Assembly: GCF_000834655.1 (NCBI RefSeq)
Contig: NZ_JXQQ01000037.1
Location: forward strand, 1-45,964
Source: Variovorax paradoxus
GTDB taxonomy: Bacteria; Pseudomonadota; Gammaproteobacteria; Burkholderiales; Burkholderiaceae_C
Length of the DNA: 45,964 nucleotides
Direction of reading: 5' to 3'
In this document: one piece after another, positions 18,401 to 25,788 of the stretch
Layout of the letters: each line of letters begins with the position of its first letter
Numbering within the stretch: position 1 is the stretch's first letter
Notes under the pieces: model-generated
Told to the model about the DNA's origin: nothing
Database searches by the model: none
The model's input: the letters and a program-made list of their open reading frames with translations, nothing else
Program-made: the position numbers and the translations under genes

Positions 18401-19251
18401 GGTGTCGGCGAACGCATCGCGGTGTCGAAGAAATCCGCGAGCGCCTGCTGGTAGGTGGTGCCGAACCGGGGCGCCGACATCGGCTCGAGGTGGCCGGCGC
18501 CCGGCACTTCGATGAGCCGCTTGGGCTCGCGCGCATCGGCGAAGAGCCGCTGCGAATGCGCATGCGGAATCACGCCGTCGGCCGTGCCGTGGATCAGCAG
18601 CAACGGAATCGGCGAGATGGCCGCCACGTACTTCGACGCCGCATGGTCGTCGTTCACCAGGAGGCCTGCGCCCGAGAGCTTGTCGTTGGCGATCGACGAG
18701 TACGAATAGAAGGTCGATTCGATCGCCGCCGCCTTCACGCCGGCCCGGTTGCCCGAGCCGACCACCGCGATCGCGTTGGTGCCGCCCAGGCTCTGCCCGA
18801 AGACGACGAGGCGCTCGGCATCGACATCGCCGCGTGATCGCACGTAGTCGAGCGCGGCGCCGGAATCCTCGAACACACCCTTGGGCTCGGGCACGCCTTC
18901 GGACTCGCCGTAGCCGCGGTAGTCGAACACGAACACGTTGTAGTCCCGCTTCGGCAGCCACGCCACGAAGCGCCAGTGCGTCGACATGTTCTGCGCGTTG
19001 CCGTGGAAATGCACCACGGTGCCCTTGGCCTCCTTCGGGTTTTGCCGGCCCACCGCGGGGATGAACCAGCCGGTGAGCTGCGTGCCGTCTGCGCTCTTGA
19101 ACTGCACGCTCTCGTAGCGCAGGCCGAGCGCATCGGGCGTCTCGTAGCGCACGTGGTCCGGGTAATAGAACATCGACTGCACGCAACCGCCCAGGAACAG
19201 CGGCACGGCGCACAGCGCGAGCCTCCACCAGCGGCGGATCGGGCAGGTCAT
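18397..19251 (-). CDS. Alpha/beta-hydrolase lipoprotein
   Basis: A 284-residue secreted hydrolase. A lipoprotein signal (LALCAVPLFLGGC, Cys near residue 23) is followed by an alpha/beta-hydrolase domain: VVHFHGNAQNMS as oxyanion region, FDYRGYGESEG, nucleophile elbow VVFGQSLGGTNA (Ser about residue 150), the acid in LLIHGTADGVI and the catalytic His in GAGHLEPM. The family (BEM46/FrsA-like serine hydrolases) cleaves esters; the natural substrate is unknown. It is coupled to the cyclodeaminase gene downstream by a 4-base overlap, an unusual pairing of an envelope hydrolase with a cytoplasmic dehydrogenase. Confidence 0.85.
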   Translation of the reverse strand: MTCPIRRWWRLALCAVPLFLGGCVQSMFYYPDHVRYETPDALGLRYESVQFKSADGTQLTGWFIPAVGRQNPKEAKGTVVHFHGNAQNMSTHWRFVAWLPKRDYNVFVFDYRGYGESEGVPEPKGVFEDSGAALDYVRSRGDVDAERLVVFGQSLGGTNAIAVVGSGNRAGVKAAAIESTFYSYSSIANDKLSGAGLLVNDDHAASKYVAAISPIPLLLIHGTADGVIPHAHSQRLFADAREPKRLIEVPGAGHLEPMSAPRFGTTYQQALADFFDTAMRSPTP

Positions 19252-19302
19252 TGCGAGCCCCCGGATTCGACGTCGGCGCTGATGTGGATCTCTGTCATGA
19301 GG

Positions 19303-19644
19303 TCAATCGATCTCGAGGATGGAGCCGACCGAGCGCTGGAGTTCTTCGACCAGTTCGGGGTCCATGTATTTGTATTCGTCGGGAATGTCGAGCACGTGGA
19401 TCGGCTTGCCTTCCAGCATCCGCGTGAACTCGGCCACGAGCCGCGACTTGTGTTTTTCTTCCATCACCAGGATCACGTCGGCCCAGTCGATGTCGTCGAA
19501 GCTGACCTTGTGCCGCGCATTCGGGCTGGTACCCGCGGAGCGCGCCGAGACCAGCGGATGCCGGCGCCACATTTGCTCCGCGGTCGGGCTTCGCCATTGG
19601 TTGCGGCCGCAGATGAAAAGGACGTTGCGCGCAGGGGTGGTCAT
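19303..19644 (-). CDS. Low-molecular-weight tyrosine-phosphatase-like protein next to rtcR
   Basis: A 113-residue protein with the phosphatase loop CGRNQWRS, Cys12 and Arg18 forming CX5R, after the strand NVLFI. The later DIPDEYKYMDPELVEEL holds the Asp-Pro pair near the general-acid position, though its spacing differs from classical LMW-PTPs, which are about 150 residues. The start at 19644 begins just before the first beta strand; longer frames overlap rtcR. It is 16 bases behind rtcR on the same strand, so both are probably one transcript. It may act on phosphorylated proteins, or, given the neighbourhood, on phosphorylated RNA or nucleotides; the latter is speculation. Confidence 0.75.
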   Translation of the reverse strand: MTTPARNVLFICGRNQWRSPTAEQMWRRHPLVSARSAGTSPNARHKVSFDDIDWADVILVMEEKHKSRLVAEFTRMLEGKPIHVLDIPDEYKYMDPELVEELQRSVGSILEID

Positions 19645-19660
19645 CGGCGCGGAGGATAGC

Positions 19661-21274
19661 TCAGGCTTCGGCGAGGCGACTCCATTCGACGCCATGTTTC
19701 GCCAGGTACTTGCGGAGGCGGTCTGCATCGTTCACGACACTGCGTTGCTCGCGTGATGCCTGGAAGAGTTGGCGTCCCGCATCGGAGAGGCTGCGCGCCT
19801 GCTTGCACACCCGCACCACCGCTTCAAGCTGCAGCCGGTCGAACAGATCGAGCGCCGCCGCGCGCTCTTCGCCCAGCAACACATCCAGGTCCACATCGCC
19901 ACCGGCCTTCGCAGCCGCCGCGGGTCCGCCGTGCTTCCACAGCCATCGCAGCCGCGCGATCTCGGCTTCGACCAGCGCGACCGGAATGCGGCCGCCGTCG
20001 GCGAGCGTGGCCAGGCGCGTCACGCTCGCCGAGAGATCACGGAAGTTGCCGCTCCAGATCGCCTCGCCGCTCTGCGCAAACCGCAGGTAGGCCGCGCGCG
20101 CCTCGGCGTTGAAACGTACCACGCGATGGTTCTCGGCCGCGTGTATGGCCAGCAGGTGATCGACGTTCGGTTCGATGTCCTCTGGCCGCTGCGCGAGGCC
20201 GGGCAGGTCGTACGTCCAGAGGTTGATCCGCGCGAACAGGTCTTCGCGAAACCGCCCTTCGGCCACGTCGCTGCGCAGGTCGCGGTTGGTGCCGGCGATC
20301 AGCTGGAAGTCGCTCTCCACTTCCTTGTCGGCCCCCACGGGGAAGAAGCGTTTCTCCTCGATGGCCTTGAGCAGCATGGCCTGCTCGTCGGGCCCGAGCT
20401 CGCCGATCTCGTCGAGGAAAAGGGCGCCCTGGTTCGCAGTGCGAAGCAGGCCGGGGCGATCGCTCGCGGCCCCGGTGAAGGAGCCCTTCTTGTGGCCGAA
20501 CAGCGTGGACGCCGCGCCGTCGCCGCGCAGCGTGGCGCAGTTCACCTCCACGAACGGCCCGGTCATCTGGTGCCGTGCCTGCTTCAGCTCGAACATGCGC
20601 CGCGCCAGGAACGACTTGCCCGCGCCCGTCGGCCCCACGAGCAATATCGGCGCGCGCGAGCGAACCGCCACGCGTTCGATTTCATCGATGAGCGCGTTGA
20701 AGCGCGCGTTGCGCGTGGCGATGCCGCTCTTGAGGAACGCGACCGCATCGCGCTGCTCCGCGTCGAAGCGCCGCGCGATCACGTCGTAGCGCGAGAGGTC
20801 CAGGTCGATCAGCGTGCACTTGCCGGCTTCGCCCTCGCGCTGCTTGCCGGGCGGCGAGGTCTGCGCGAGCACGCCCGGCACCACGCGCGATTCCGACAGC
20901 AGGAACATGCAGATCTGCGCGACGTGCGTGCCGGTGGTGATGTGCGTCCAGTACTGCTCGCGCTCGGTGTCGAAGGTGTAGCTGCGGGCCCAGTCGTACA
21001 GGCGCGTGTAGACCTCGCCGAAGTCCCACGGGTCTGCGAGGTCGAGCGGCACGAGGTTGACGGTGGTCTCGGGGGACACGGTGGCGATGTCGGCCTTCAC
21101 CACTTCGGCGAGCGCCTTGTGGCGCAGCGTGTAGAGCAACTCCATGCGCGAGACGACCATGTCGTCGTGCTGCGCGAGCGAGATGGTGGGGCGCCACTTG
21201 TTCCAGCGGCCCGCGCCCTGGCCGGCATCGAGCTGGGTGCCGAGGAAGCCAATGACGACAATGGGTTTCTTCAT
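19661..21274 (-). CDS. rtcR: RtcR, sigma-54 activator of the RNA-repair operon
   Basis: A 537-residue bacterial enhancer-binding protein, the same size as E. coli RtcR (532). The N-terminal ~180 residues (MKKPIVVIGFLGTQLDAGQG) form the RtcR regulatory domain, a CARF-type fold thought to bind an RNA-derived ligand and release inhibition. The AAA+ domain has Walker A GPTGAGKS, the sigma-54 contact loop GSFTGA and Walker B LFLDEIGEL. A helical DNA-binding tail follows (LSDAGRQLFQASREQRSVVN). It is divergent from rsr, whose sigma-54 promoter it should activate. A short inverted repeat lies immediately before its start codon and could be an autoregulatory or enhancer site. Confidence 0.96.
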   Translation of the reverse strand: MKKPIVVIGFLGTQLDAGQGAGRWNKWRPTISLAQHDDMVVSRMELLYTLRHKALAEVVKADIATVSPETTVNLVPLDLADPWDFGEVYTRLYDWARSYTFDTEREQYWTHITTGTHVAQICMFLLSESRVVPGVLAQTSPPGKQREGEAGKCTLIDLDLSRYDVIARRFDAEQRDAVAFLKSGIATRNARFNALIDEIERVAVRSRAPILLVGPTGAGKSFLARRMFELKQARHQMTGPFVEVNCATLRGDGAASTLFGHKKGSFTGAASDRPGLLRTANQGALFLDEIGELGPDEQAMLLKAIEEKRFFPVGADKEVESDFQLIAGTNRDLRSDVAEGRFREDLFARINLWTYDLPGLAQRPEDIEPNVDHLLAIHAAENHRVVRFNAEARAAYLRFAQSGEAIWSGNFRDLSASVTRLATLADGGRIPVALVEAEIARLRWLWKHGGPAAAAKAGGDVDLDVLLGEERAAALDLFDRLQLEAVVRVCKQARSLSDAGRQLFQASREQRSVVNDADRLRKYLAKHGVEWSRLAEA

Positions 21275-21278
21275 TTTC

Positions 21279-21296
21279 TGGATAAAAGACTATCCA
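21279..21296. promoter_or_regulatory. Inverted repeat ahead of rtcR, possible RtcR site
   Basis: TGGATA and TATCCA are perfect inverted repeats with a 6-base spacer, 5 bases before the rtcR start. The region is A/T-rich in otherwise GC-rich DNA. It is a candidate operator or upstream activator site; no RtcR consensus is known to me to compare it with. Confidence 0.4.
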
Positions 21297-21371
21297 AAAT
21301 TATAAGAAATGCTGGTGAAATCTCCGGATTTTTCCTCAGTCGACGGCTGGAGATCGAAAAAATCCTAATCA

Positions 21372-21387
21372 GATCAATGACTTGATC
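21372..21387. promoter_or_regulatory. Inverted repeat upstream of the sigma-54 promoter
   Basis: GATCAA-TGAC-TTGATC is a perfect 6-4-6 palindrome whose end lies 27 bases before the -24 element. An enhancer-binding protein site here would be close, but RtcR or IHF-assisted sites are plausible. Inferred only from symmetry and position. Confidence 0.4.
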
Positions 21388-21413
21388 GATTCCTGCACCG
21401 AGCCGCATTGAAC

Positions 21414-21429
21414 TGGCACACCCGTTGCA
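21414..21429 (+). promoter_or_regulatory. Sigma-54 (-24/-12) promoter of the RNA-repair operon
   Basis: TGGCACACCCGTTGCA matches the sigma-54 consensus (TGGCAC-N5-TTGCA) without a mismatch. It lies 59 bases before the rsr start, on the strand of rsr and opposite to rtcR. The expected transcript begins near 21441, and AAGGAG at 21476-21481 is the rsr ribosome site. This is the classical arrangement for RtcR-controlled rtc operons. Confidence 0.92.
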
Positions 21430-21488
21430 ATAAGGATCACACATCCAAGAAACGAACAAACAAAAAGAACCCCACAAGGAGAAGTCAC

Positions 21489-23048
21489 ATGGCCAACCTT
21501 CAACTCTTTCAGACCCTGCGCGGCGCGCTGCTGCCTTCGGCCACCGCGCTCAACGAAGCAGGCGGCGCGGCCTACGCGCTGTCGCCCAAGCACCGGCTGG
21601 CGCAGCTCGCCGCGACCGGTTGCCTGAACAGCACCTTCTACGCTCAAGCGCAGGACCAGCTCGACGCCGTGCTGGACCTGGCCCGCGAAGTCGATCCGGT
21701 GTTCGTTGCCAAGACGGCCGTGTACGCACGCCGCGCCGGTCACATGAAGGACATGCCTGCGCTGCTCGCTGCAACGCTGGCGGTGCGCGACGTGTCGCTG
21801 CTCGCCAAGGTGTTCCCCCGCGTGGTGGACAACGGCAAGATGCTGCGCAACTTCGTGCAGATGCTGCGTTCGGGTGCCGTCGGCCGCAAGTCGCTCGGTA
21901 CGCGTCCGAAGAAGCTCGTGCAGCAATGGCTGCTCGAAGCGTCCGAGGCGCAGCTGCTGAACGCCTCGGTGGGTAACGCGCCTTCGTTGGCCGACGTGGT
22001 AAAGATGGTTCACCCCAAGCCCGCCGAAGCCTGGCGCGCCGCGTGGTTCGCATGGCTGATCGATCGTCCGTATGTACTGGAGGCACTGCCCCCGTTGACG
22101 CAGGCCTTCGAACGCTTCAAGCGCGACCGTTCGCTCGAGGTGCCCGACGTGCCGTTCCAGATGCTGACCGCGCTGGAGCTGGACGCCCAGGCCTGGGCGC
22201 AGATCGCGCAGCGTGGATCGTGGCAGATGGTGCGTCAGAACCTGAACACCTTTGCGCGCCACGGCGTGTTCGAGCTGCCCGGCCTTGCCGAAGCGGTGGC
22301 CGCCAAGCTGCGTGACCCGCAGGCCGTGGCCAAGGCGCGTGTGCTGCCGTACCAGCTCATGGCGGCCTTCACCGCAACCGGCGCCGAGGTGCCGCACGTG
22401 GTGAAGGAGGCTTTGCAGGACGCGATGGAACTCGCGCTGGCCAACGTGCCGGTGTTCGAGGGCCGCGTCGTGGTGTGCCCCGACGTGTCGGGCTCGATGA
22501 GCTCGCCGGTGACGGGTCACCGCGGCTCCGCGACCTCGGCGGTGCGTTGCATCGACGTGGCCGCGCTGGTGGCTGCCGCCGTGCTGCGCCGCAATGCGGA
22601 TGCACGTGTGCTGCCCTTCGAGACGAAGGTGGTGTCGCTGAAGCTGAATCCGCACGATTCGGTGATGACCAACGCGGCCAAGCTGGCGGCGGTGGGTGGC
22701 GGCGGTACCTCGTGCAGCGCGCCGCTGGCGCTGCTGAACAAGGAGAAGGCGCAGGCCGATCTGGTGGTGCTGGTGTCGGACAACGAATCGTGGGCCGACC
22801 GCGCCCGTGGCCGCGGCACCGCGACCATGCAGGAATGGGCGGCGTTCAAGGCGCGCAACCCGAAGGCGCGGCTGGTGTGCATCGACATCCAGCCTTGTGC
22901 GACCACCCAGGCGCAGGAGCGTGACGATGTGCTGAACATCGGCGGCTTCAGCGACGAAGTGTTCAGGCTGCTGGCGGTGTATGCCGCGGGTGGCCTGGGC
23001 GCCGACCACTGGGTGGGAGTGATCGAAGAGACTTCGATCGGAGAGTGA
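21489..23048 (+). CDS. rsr: Rsr, bacterial Ro60/TROVE protein
   Basis: A 519-residue Ro60 orthologue. Ro proteins form a HEAT-repeat ring that holds the ends of misfolded RNAs, with Y RNAs bound on the outer face controlling access. The TROVE ring occupies about residues 20-320 (AQLAATGCLNSTFYAQAQDQ, then VYARRAGHMKDMPALLAATL). A von Willebrand A domain follows with an intact metal site: DVSGS at about residues 331-335, the later Thr in GGGGTSCSAP and the Asp in VLVSDNESW. It is the first gene after the sigma-54 promoter. Its immediate downstream partner is a block of Y-RNA-like sequences, which agrees with its expected RNA ligand. Confidence 0.96.
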   Translation: MANLQLFQTLRGALLPSATALNEAGGAAYALSPKHRLAQLAATGCLNSTFYAQAQDQLDAVLDLAREVDPVFVAKTAVYARRAGHMKDMPALLAATLAVRDVSLLAKVFPRVVDNGKMLRNFVQMLRSGAVGRKSLGTRPKKLVQQWLLEASEAQLLNASVGNAPSLADVVKMVHPKPAEAWRAAWFAWLIDRPYVLEALPPLTQAFERFKRDRSLEVPDVPFQMLTALELDAQAWAQIAQRGSWQMVRQNLNTFARHGVFELPGLAEAVAAKLRDPQAVAKARVLPYQLMAAFTATGAEVPHVVKEALQDAMELALANVPVFEGRVVVCPDVSGSMSSPVTGHRGSATSAVRCIDVAALVAAAVLRRNADARVLPFETKVVSLKLNPHDSVMTNAAKLAAVGGGGTSCSAPLALLNKEKAQADLVVLVSDNESWADRARGRGTATMQEWAAFKARNPKARLVCIDIQPCATTQAQERDDVLNIGGFSDEVFRLLAVYAAGGLGADHWVGVIEETSIGE

Positions 23049-23060
23049 AGCGAGAGGGTG

Positions 23061-23080
23061 CCGCGGGCCTTGGCCCGCGG
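23061..23080 (+). terminator. 9-bp GC hairpin after rsr
   Basis: CCGCGGGCC and GGCCCGCGG are perfect complements (in practice 8 bp with a CUUG tetraloop), 12 bases after the rsr stop. No T run follows. It probably marks or protects the 3' end of the rsr message, or is a processing signal separating it from the Y-RNA block. Confidence 0.5.
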
Positions 23081-23108
23081 TGCCCGATCCGAAGAAATTG
23101 AACGTCGT

Positions 23109-23178
23109 CGTTCGGCGAATGCAGATGCGAGTACATCCAACCATGTGCTTCCTCGCATCGACTGTTGGTCGCCGAACG
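23109..23178 (+). ncRNA. Y-RNA-like unit A (hairpin without tRNA mimic)
   Basis: CGTTCGGCGA (23109-23118) pairs perfectly with TCGCCGAACG (23169-23178). Inside, ATGCGAG (23125-23131) pairs with CTCGCAT (23152-23158) and ACAT with ATGT around a six-base loop. The 5' strand continues GCGAATGCAG, the motif that opens the next units, and the 3' strand carries GGTCGC in place of the others' YGTCRC. It therefore shares the presumed Ro-binding stem but has no T or D arm. It is not followed by a T run. Function inferred from similarity to its neighbours and position after rsr. Confidence 0.6.
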
Positions 23179-23193
23179 GGGATGAAAGTTGTT

Positions 23194-23293
23194 GTGCGAA
23201 TGCAGGCAGGACTACATCTGGACGCCCGGGGGTCGAACCCCAACACCGGCTTGCCGGTGGGCATGTCTTGCCATCCTCGTCGCACTTTTTTTT
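23194..23293 (+). ncRNA. Y-RNA-like unit B with degenerate tRNA mimic
   Basis: Outer stem GTGCGA (23194-23199) with TCGCAC (23280-23285), directly followed by eight Ts. After the common GCGAATGCAGG start come a shortened T arm (GGGG-GTCGAA-CCCC, 23228-23241) and an acceptor-like hairpin CACCGG-CTTG-CCGGTG (23244-23259). A 4-bp hairpin GGCA/TGCC stands where a D arm would be. The T loop lacks one base and the D arm has lost its usual sequence, so this mimic is the most diverged. Confidence 0.65.
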
Positions 23294-23420
23294 GCAGCGA
23301 ATGCTGACGGAACTACAGCCTCCAACGCTCGGGGTCGCGGGTTCGAATCCCGCCGGTCGAAAGACCGTAGCTCAGTGGTAGAGCACGACGTTTCGTCGAT
23401 TCTTGTCGCTGCTTTTTTTT
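23294..23420 (+). ncRNA. Y-RNA-like unit C with permuted tRNA mimic
   Basis: Outer stem GCAGCGA (23294-23300) with TCGCTGC (23406-23412), then eight Ts. Inside is a complete T arm (GCGGG-TTCGAAT-CCCGC, 23337-23353). A capped acceptor-like hairpin follows (CGGTC-GAAA-GACCG, 23354-23367), then a perfect D arm (GCTC-AGTGGTA-GAGC, 23370-23384) and a 5-bp hairpin CGACG/CGTCG like an anticodon arm. The order T arm, acceptor, D arm is a circular permutation of a tRNA, as in the tRNA-like module of bacterial Y RNA YrlA. A normal tRNA is excluded because the acceptor strands are joined by a tetraloop. Confidence 0.82.
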
Positions 23421-23445
23421 GTATTGGTCAGGGAGGTTGGTGTTC

Positions 23446-23559
23446 TCCTTGCGAATGTTGATGGAACTACAAGTGTCGCGGGTTCGAATCCCGCCCGCTT
23501 CCGAAAAGAGGCGGTAGCTCAGCAGGTAGAGCGGTTTCATCTCCTCCTTGTCGCAAGGA
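23446..23559 (+). ncRNA. Y-RNA-like unit D with permuted tRNA mimic
   Basis: Outer stem TCCTTGCGA (23446-23454) pairs perfectly with TCGCAAGGA (23551-23559). Inside are a T arm identical to that of unit C (23478-23494) and a 7-bp acceptor-like hairpin CCGCTTC/GAGGCGG (23495-23514, one G-T pair). A perfect D arm GCTC-AGCAGGTA-GAGC (23517-23532) follows. Unlike units B, C and E it is not followed by a T run, so its 3' end may depend on processing. Confidence 0.82.
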
Positions 23560-23577
23560 AAACGCTTTGATGTTTGT

Positions 23578-23708
23578 GAGGTGAATGCAGACGGGTTTAC
23601 AGGTAAGAGCGTCATGGCCTTGGCCACGAAGGTCCCGGGTCCGAATCCCGGTCTGCTTCGGCAGATAGCTCAGTTCAGAACCCGTCGCTCCTCGTCACCT
23701 CTTTTTTT
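23578..23708 (+). ncRNA. Y-RNA-like unit E with tRNA mimic
   Basis: Outer stem GAGGTGA (23578-23584) with TCACCTC (23695-23701), then seven Ts. The T arm is CCGGG-TCCGAAT-CCCGG (23635-23651) and the acceptor-like hairpin is TCTGC-TTCG-GCAGA (23652-23665), capped by a very stable UUCG loop. The D arm begins TAGCTCAG but is degenerate. Before the T arm lies an extra D/anticodon-like stretch (GGTAAGAGC, then a TGGC-CTTG-GCCA hairpin), so part of a second, normally ordered tRNA body seems to be present in the same unit. Confidence 0.75.
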
Positions 23709-23715
23709 GCATATC

Positions 23716-23949
23716 GGGCACGCAGGCACAGAAGGGAGCGCCACTGCCAAAAATGTTTTGAATTGCCGGCAGCCTGGGTAAGACCAGGTACGGCGGGCAA
23801 GTCGGTCGACGGGCAAGGTTGAGGATGCAGGTGCTGGCTCCGATGACGGGTCTGTCACTGGCGCGCGTTTCCAATCGTCGACTGGGCCGCTGGATTCAAG
23901 CACCACGGTCGCCGTATTGATGCGGGTTCGAATCCCGCCGTGTCCACCA
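23716..23949 (+). ncRNA. Candidate tRNA-like RNA with encoded CCA end
   Basis: The 3' end is that of a tRNA: T arm GCGGG-TTCGAAT-CCCGC (23922-23938), acceptor strand CGTGTCC, then ACCA (23946-23949). The only matching 5' strand seen is GGGCACG at 23716-23722 (seven pairs, one G-T), which would enclose about 230 nt. Inside are several short perfect stems: CTGCC/GGCAG, CCTGG/CCAGG, GTCGACG/CGTCGAC and TGAC/GTCA. No ordinary D or anticodon arm is convincing. It could be a tRNA-like regulatory RNA, a tmRNA-like relic (no tag reading frame seen) or a decayed tRNA. The 3' part is firm, the 5' boundary a guess. Confidence 0.45.
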
Positions 23950-23986
23950 GTCAGTTGCATGTTGTTGAAAAGAGAGAAAGAAGATC

Positions 23987-24487
23987 ATGTCGGATGAGCA
24001 TCGCCCCCAGGAGCGGATCGGCTACGCGCTGAGCGGCGCCGGCTGGGCCACGTTGAGCTTTCGCGCGGAGGCCGGACCGATGGCGTTCGCCGTGTCGTAC
24101 CTGCACGATTCGCTGGGCGATCTCGCGCGGATGGCGCTCGACTTGGTGAAGGGCGCGACTGCCGCTGCGGCCGTCTTCATGGACGAACCCGGCGAAGTCC
24201 ACCTCCTGGTGACGGGCGACTCGGACGTCCTGGCATTCGAATTGCGCCGCTACCGCGATTGGGCGAGCTGGGGCATCACCGCCATGGACGACTACGAGCT
24301 GCTGGACCATGGAGCCATCGGGCGCGTGGACCTGGTGCGCAACATCCATGCGATCCTGGGGCGTATGTACGTGGATGTGGGGCCGGAAAAATACCGTGAG
24401 CTCTGGATGGAGCATGAATTTCCGCTGCGCACCTACGAAGAGCTCATCGCCGCATTCAAGAAGTGGCCGTGGGCCTCCTGGAAATAA
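23987..24487 (+). CDS. Unknown protein in the RNA-repair operon (166 residues)
   Basis: A 166-residue soluble acidic protein with no family I can name. Visible features are a beta-rich first half (YALSGAGWATLSFRAEAGPM, then AVSYLHDSLGDLARMALDLV) and a helical second half ending in ELIAAFKKWPWASWK. The shape is that of a compact single domain, such as immunity- or DUF-type proteins. It starts 37 bases after the CCA of the tRNA-like element, with an A/G-rich ribosome site (AGAGAGAAAGAAG), and ends 37 bases before rtcB. Its place between the structural RNAs and rtcB suggests it belongs to the repair system. Confidence 0.7.
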   Translation: MSDEHRPQERIGYALSGAGWATLSFRAEAGPMAFAVSYLHDSLGDLARMALDLVKGATAAAAVFMDEPGEVHLLVTGDSDVLAFELRRYRDWASWGITAMDDYELLDHGAIGRVDLVRNIHAILGRMYVDVGPEKYRELWMEHEFPLRTYEELIAAFKKWPWASWK

Positions 24488-24524
24488 GAAACGAACAAAG
24501 AAAAAAGAGAAGGAAGAGAAAGAA

Positions 24525-25745
<1,221 letters not shown>

Positions 25746-25788
25746 ACAAAGGCCGTCGGCGTTCGCTGCGGCCGATCGTTGGAGAAAC

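Noticed and set aside
23337..23384. A normal tRNA gene in the rsr-rtcB gap, suggested by perfect T and D arms.
   Set aside because: T precedes D and the acceptor strands are joined by a tetraloop, so no mature tRNA can be made in the standard way.
23313..23627. Short protein frames in the Y-RNA block with GIRTRD strings.
   Set aside because: These strings come from translating T-arm sequence (the GGTTCGAATCCC complement); they are the well-known false peptides of tRNA DNA.
23109..23708. A CRISPR array, suggested by repeated motifs at roughly 100-bp spacing.
   Set aside because: The repeats are short, the stems differ in sequence from unit to unit, and no cas genes are present. The CARF-type domain of RtcR is not by itself a CRISPR sign.
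23716..23949. A tmRNA gene ending in the CCA.
   Set aside because: The interval is too short, and no tag reading frame ending in Ala-Ala or usual tmRNA pseudoknot sequence was found.
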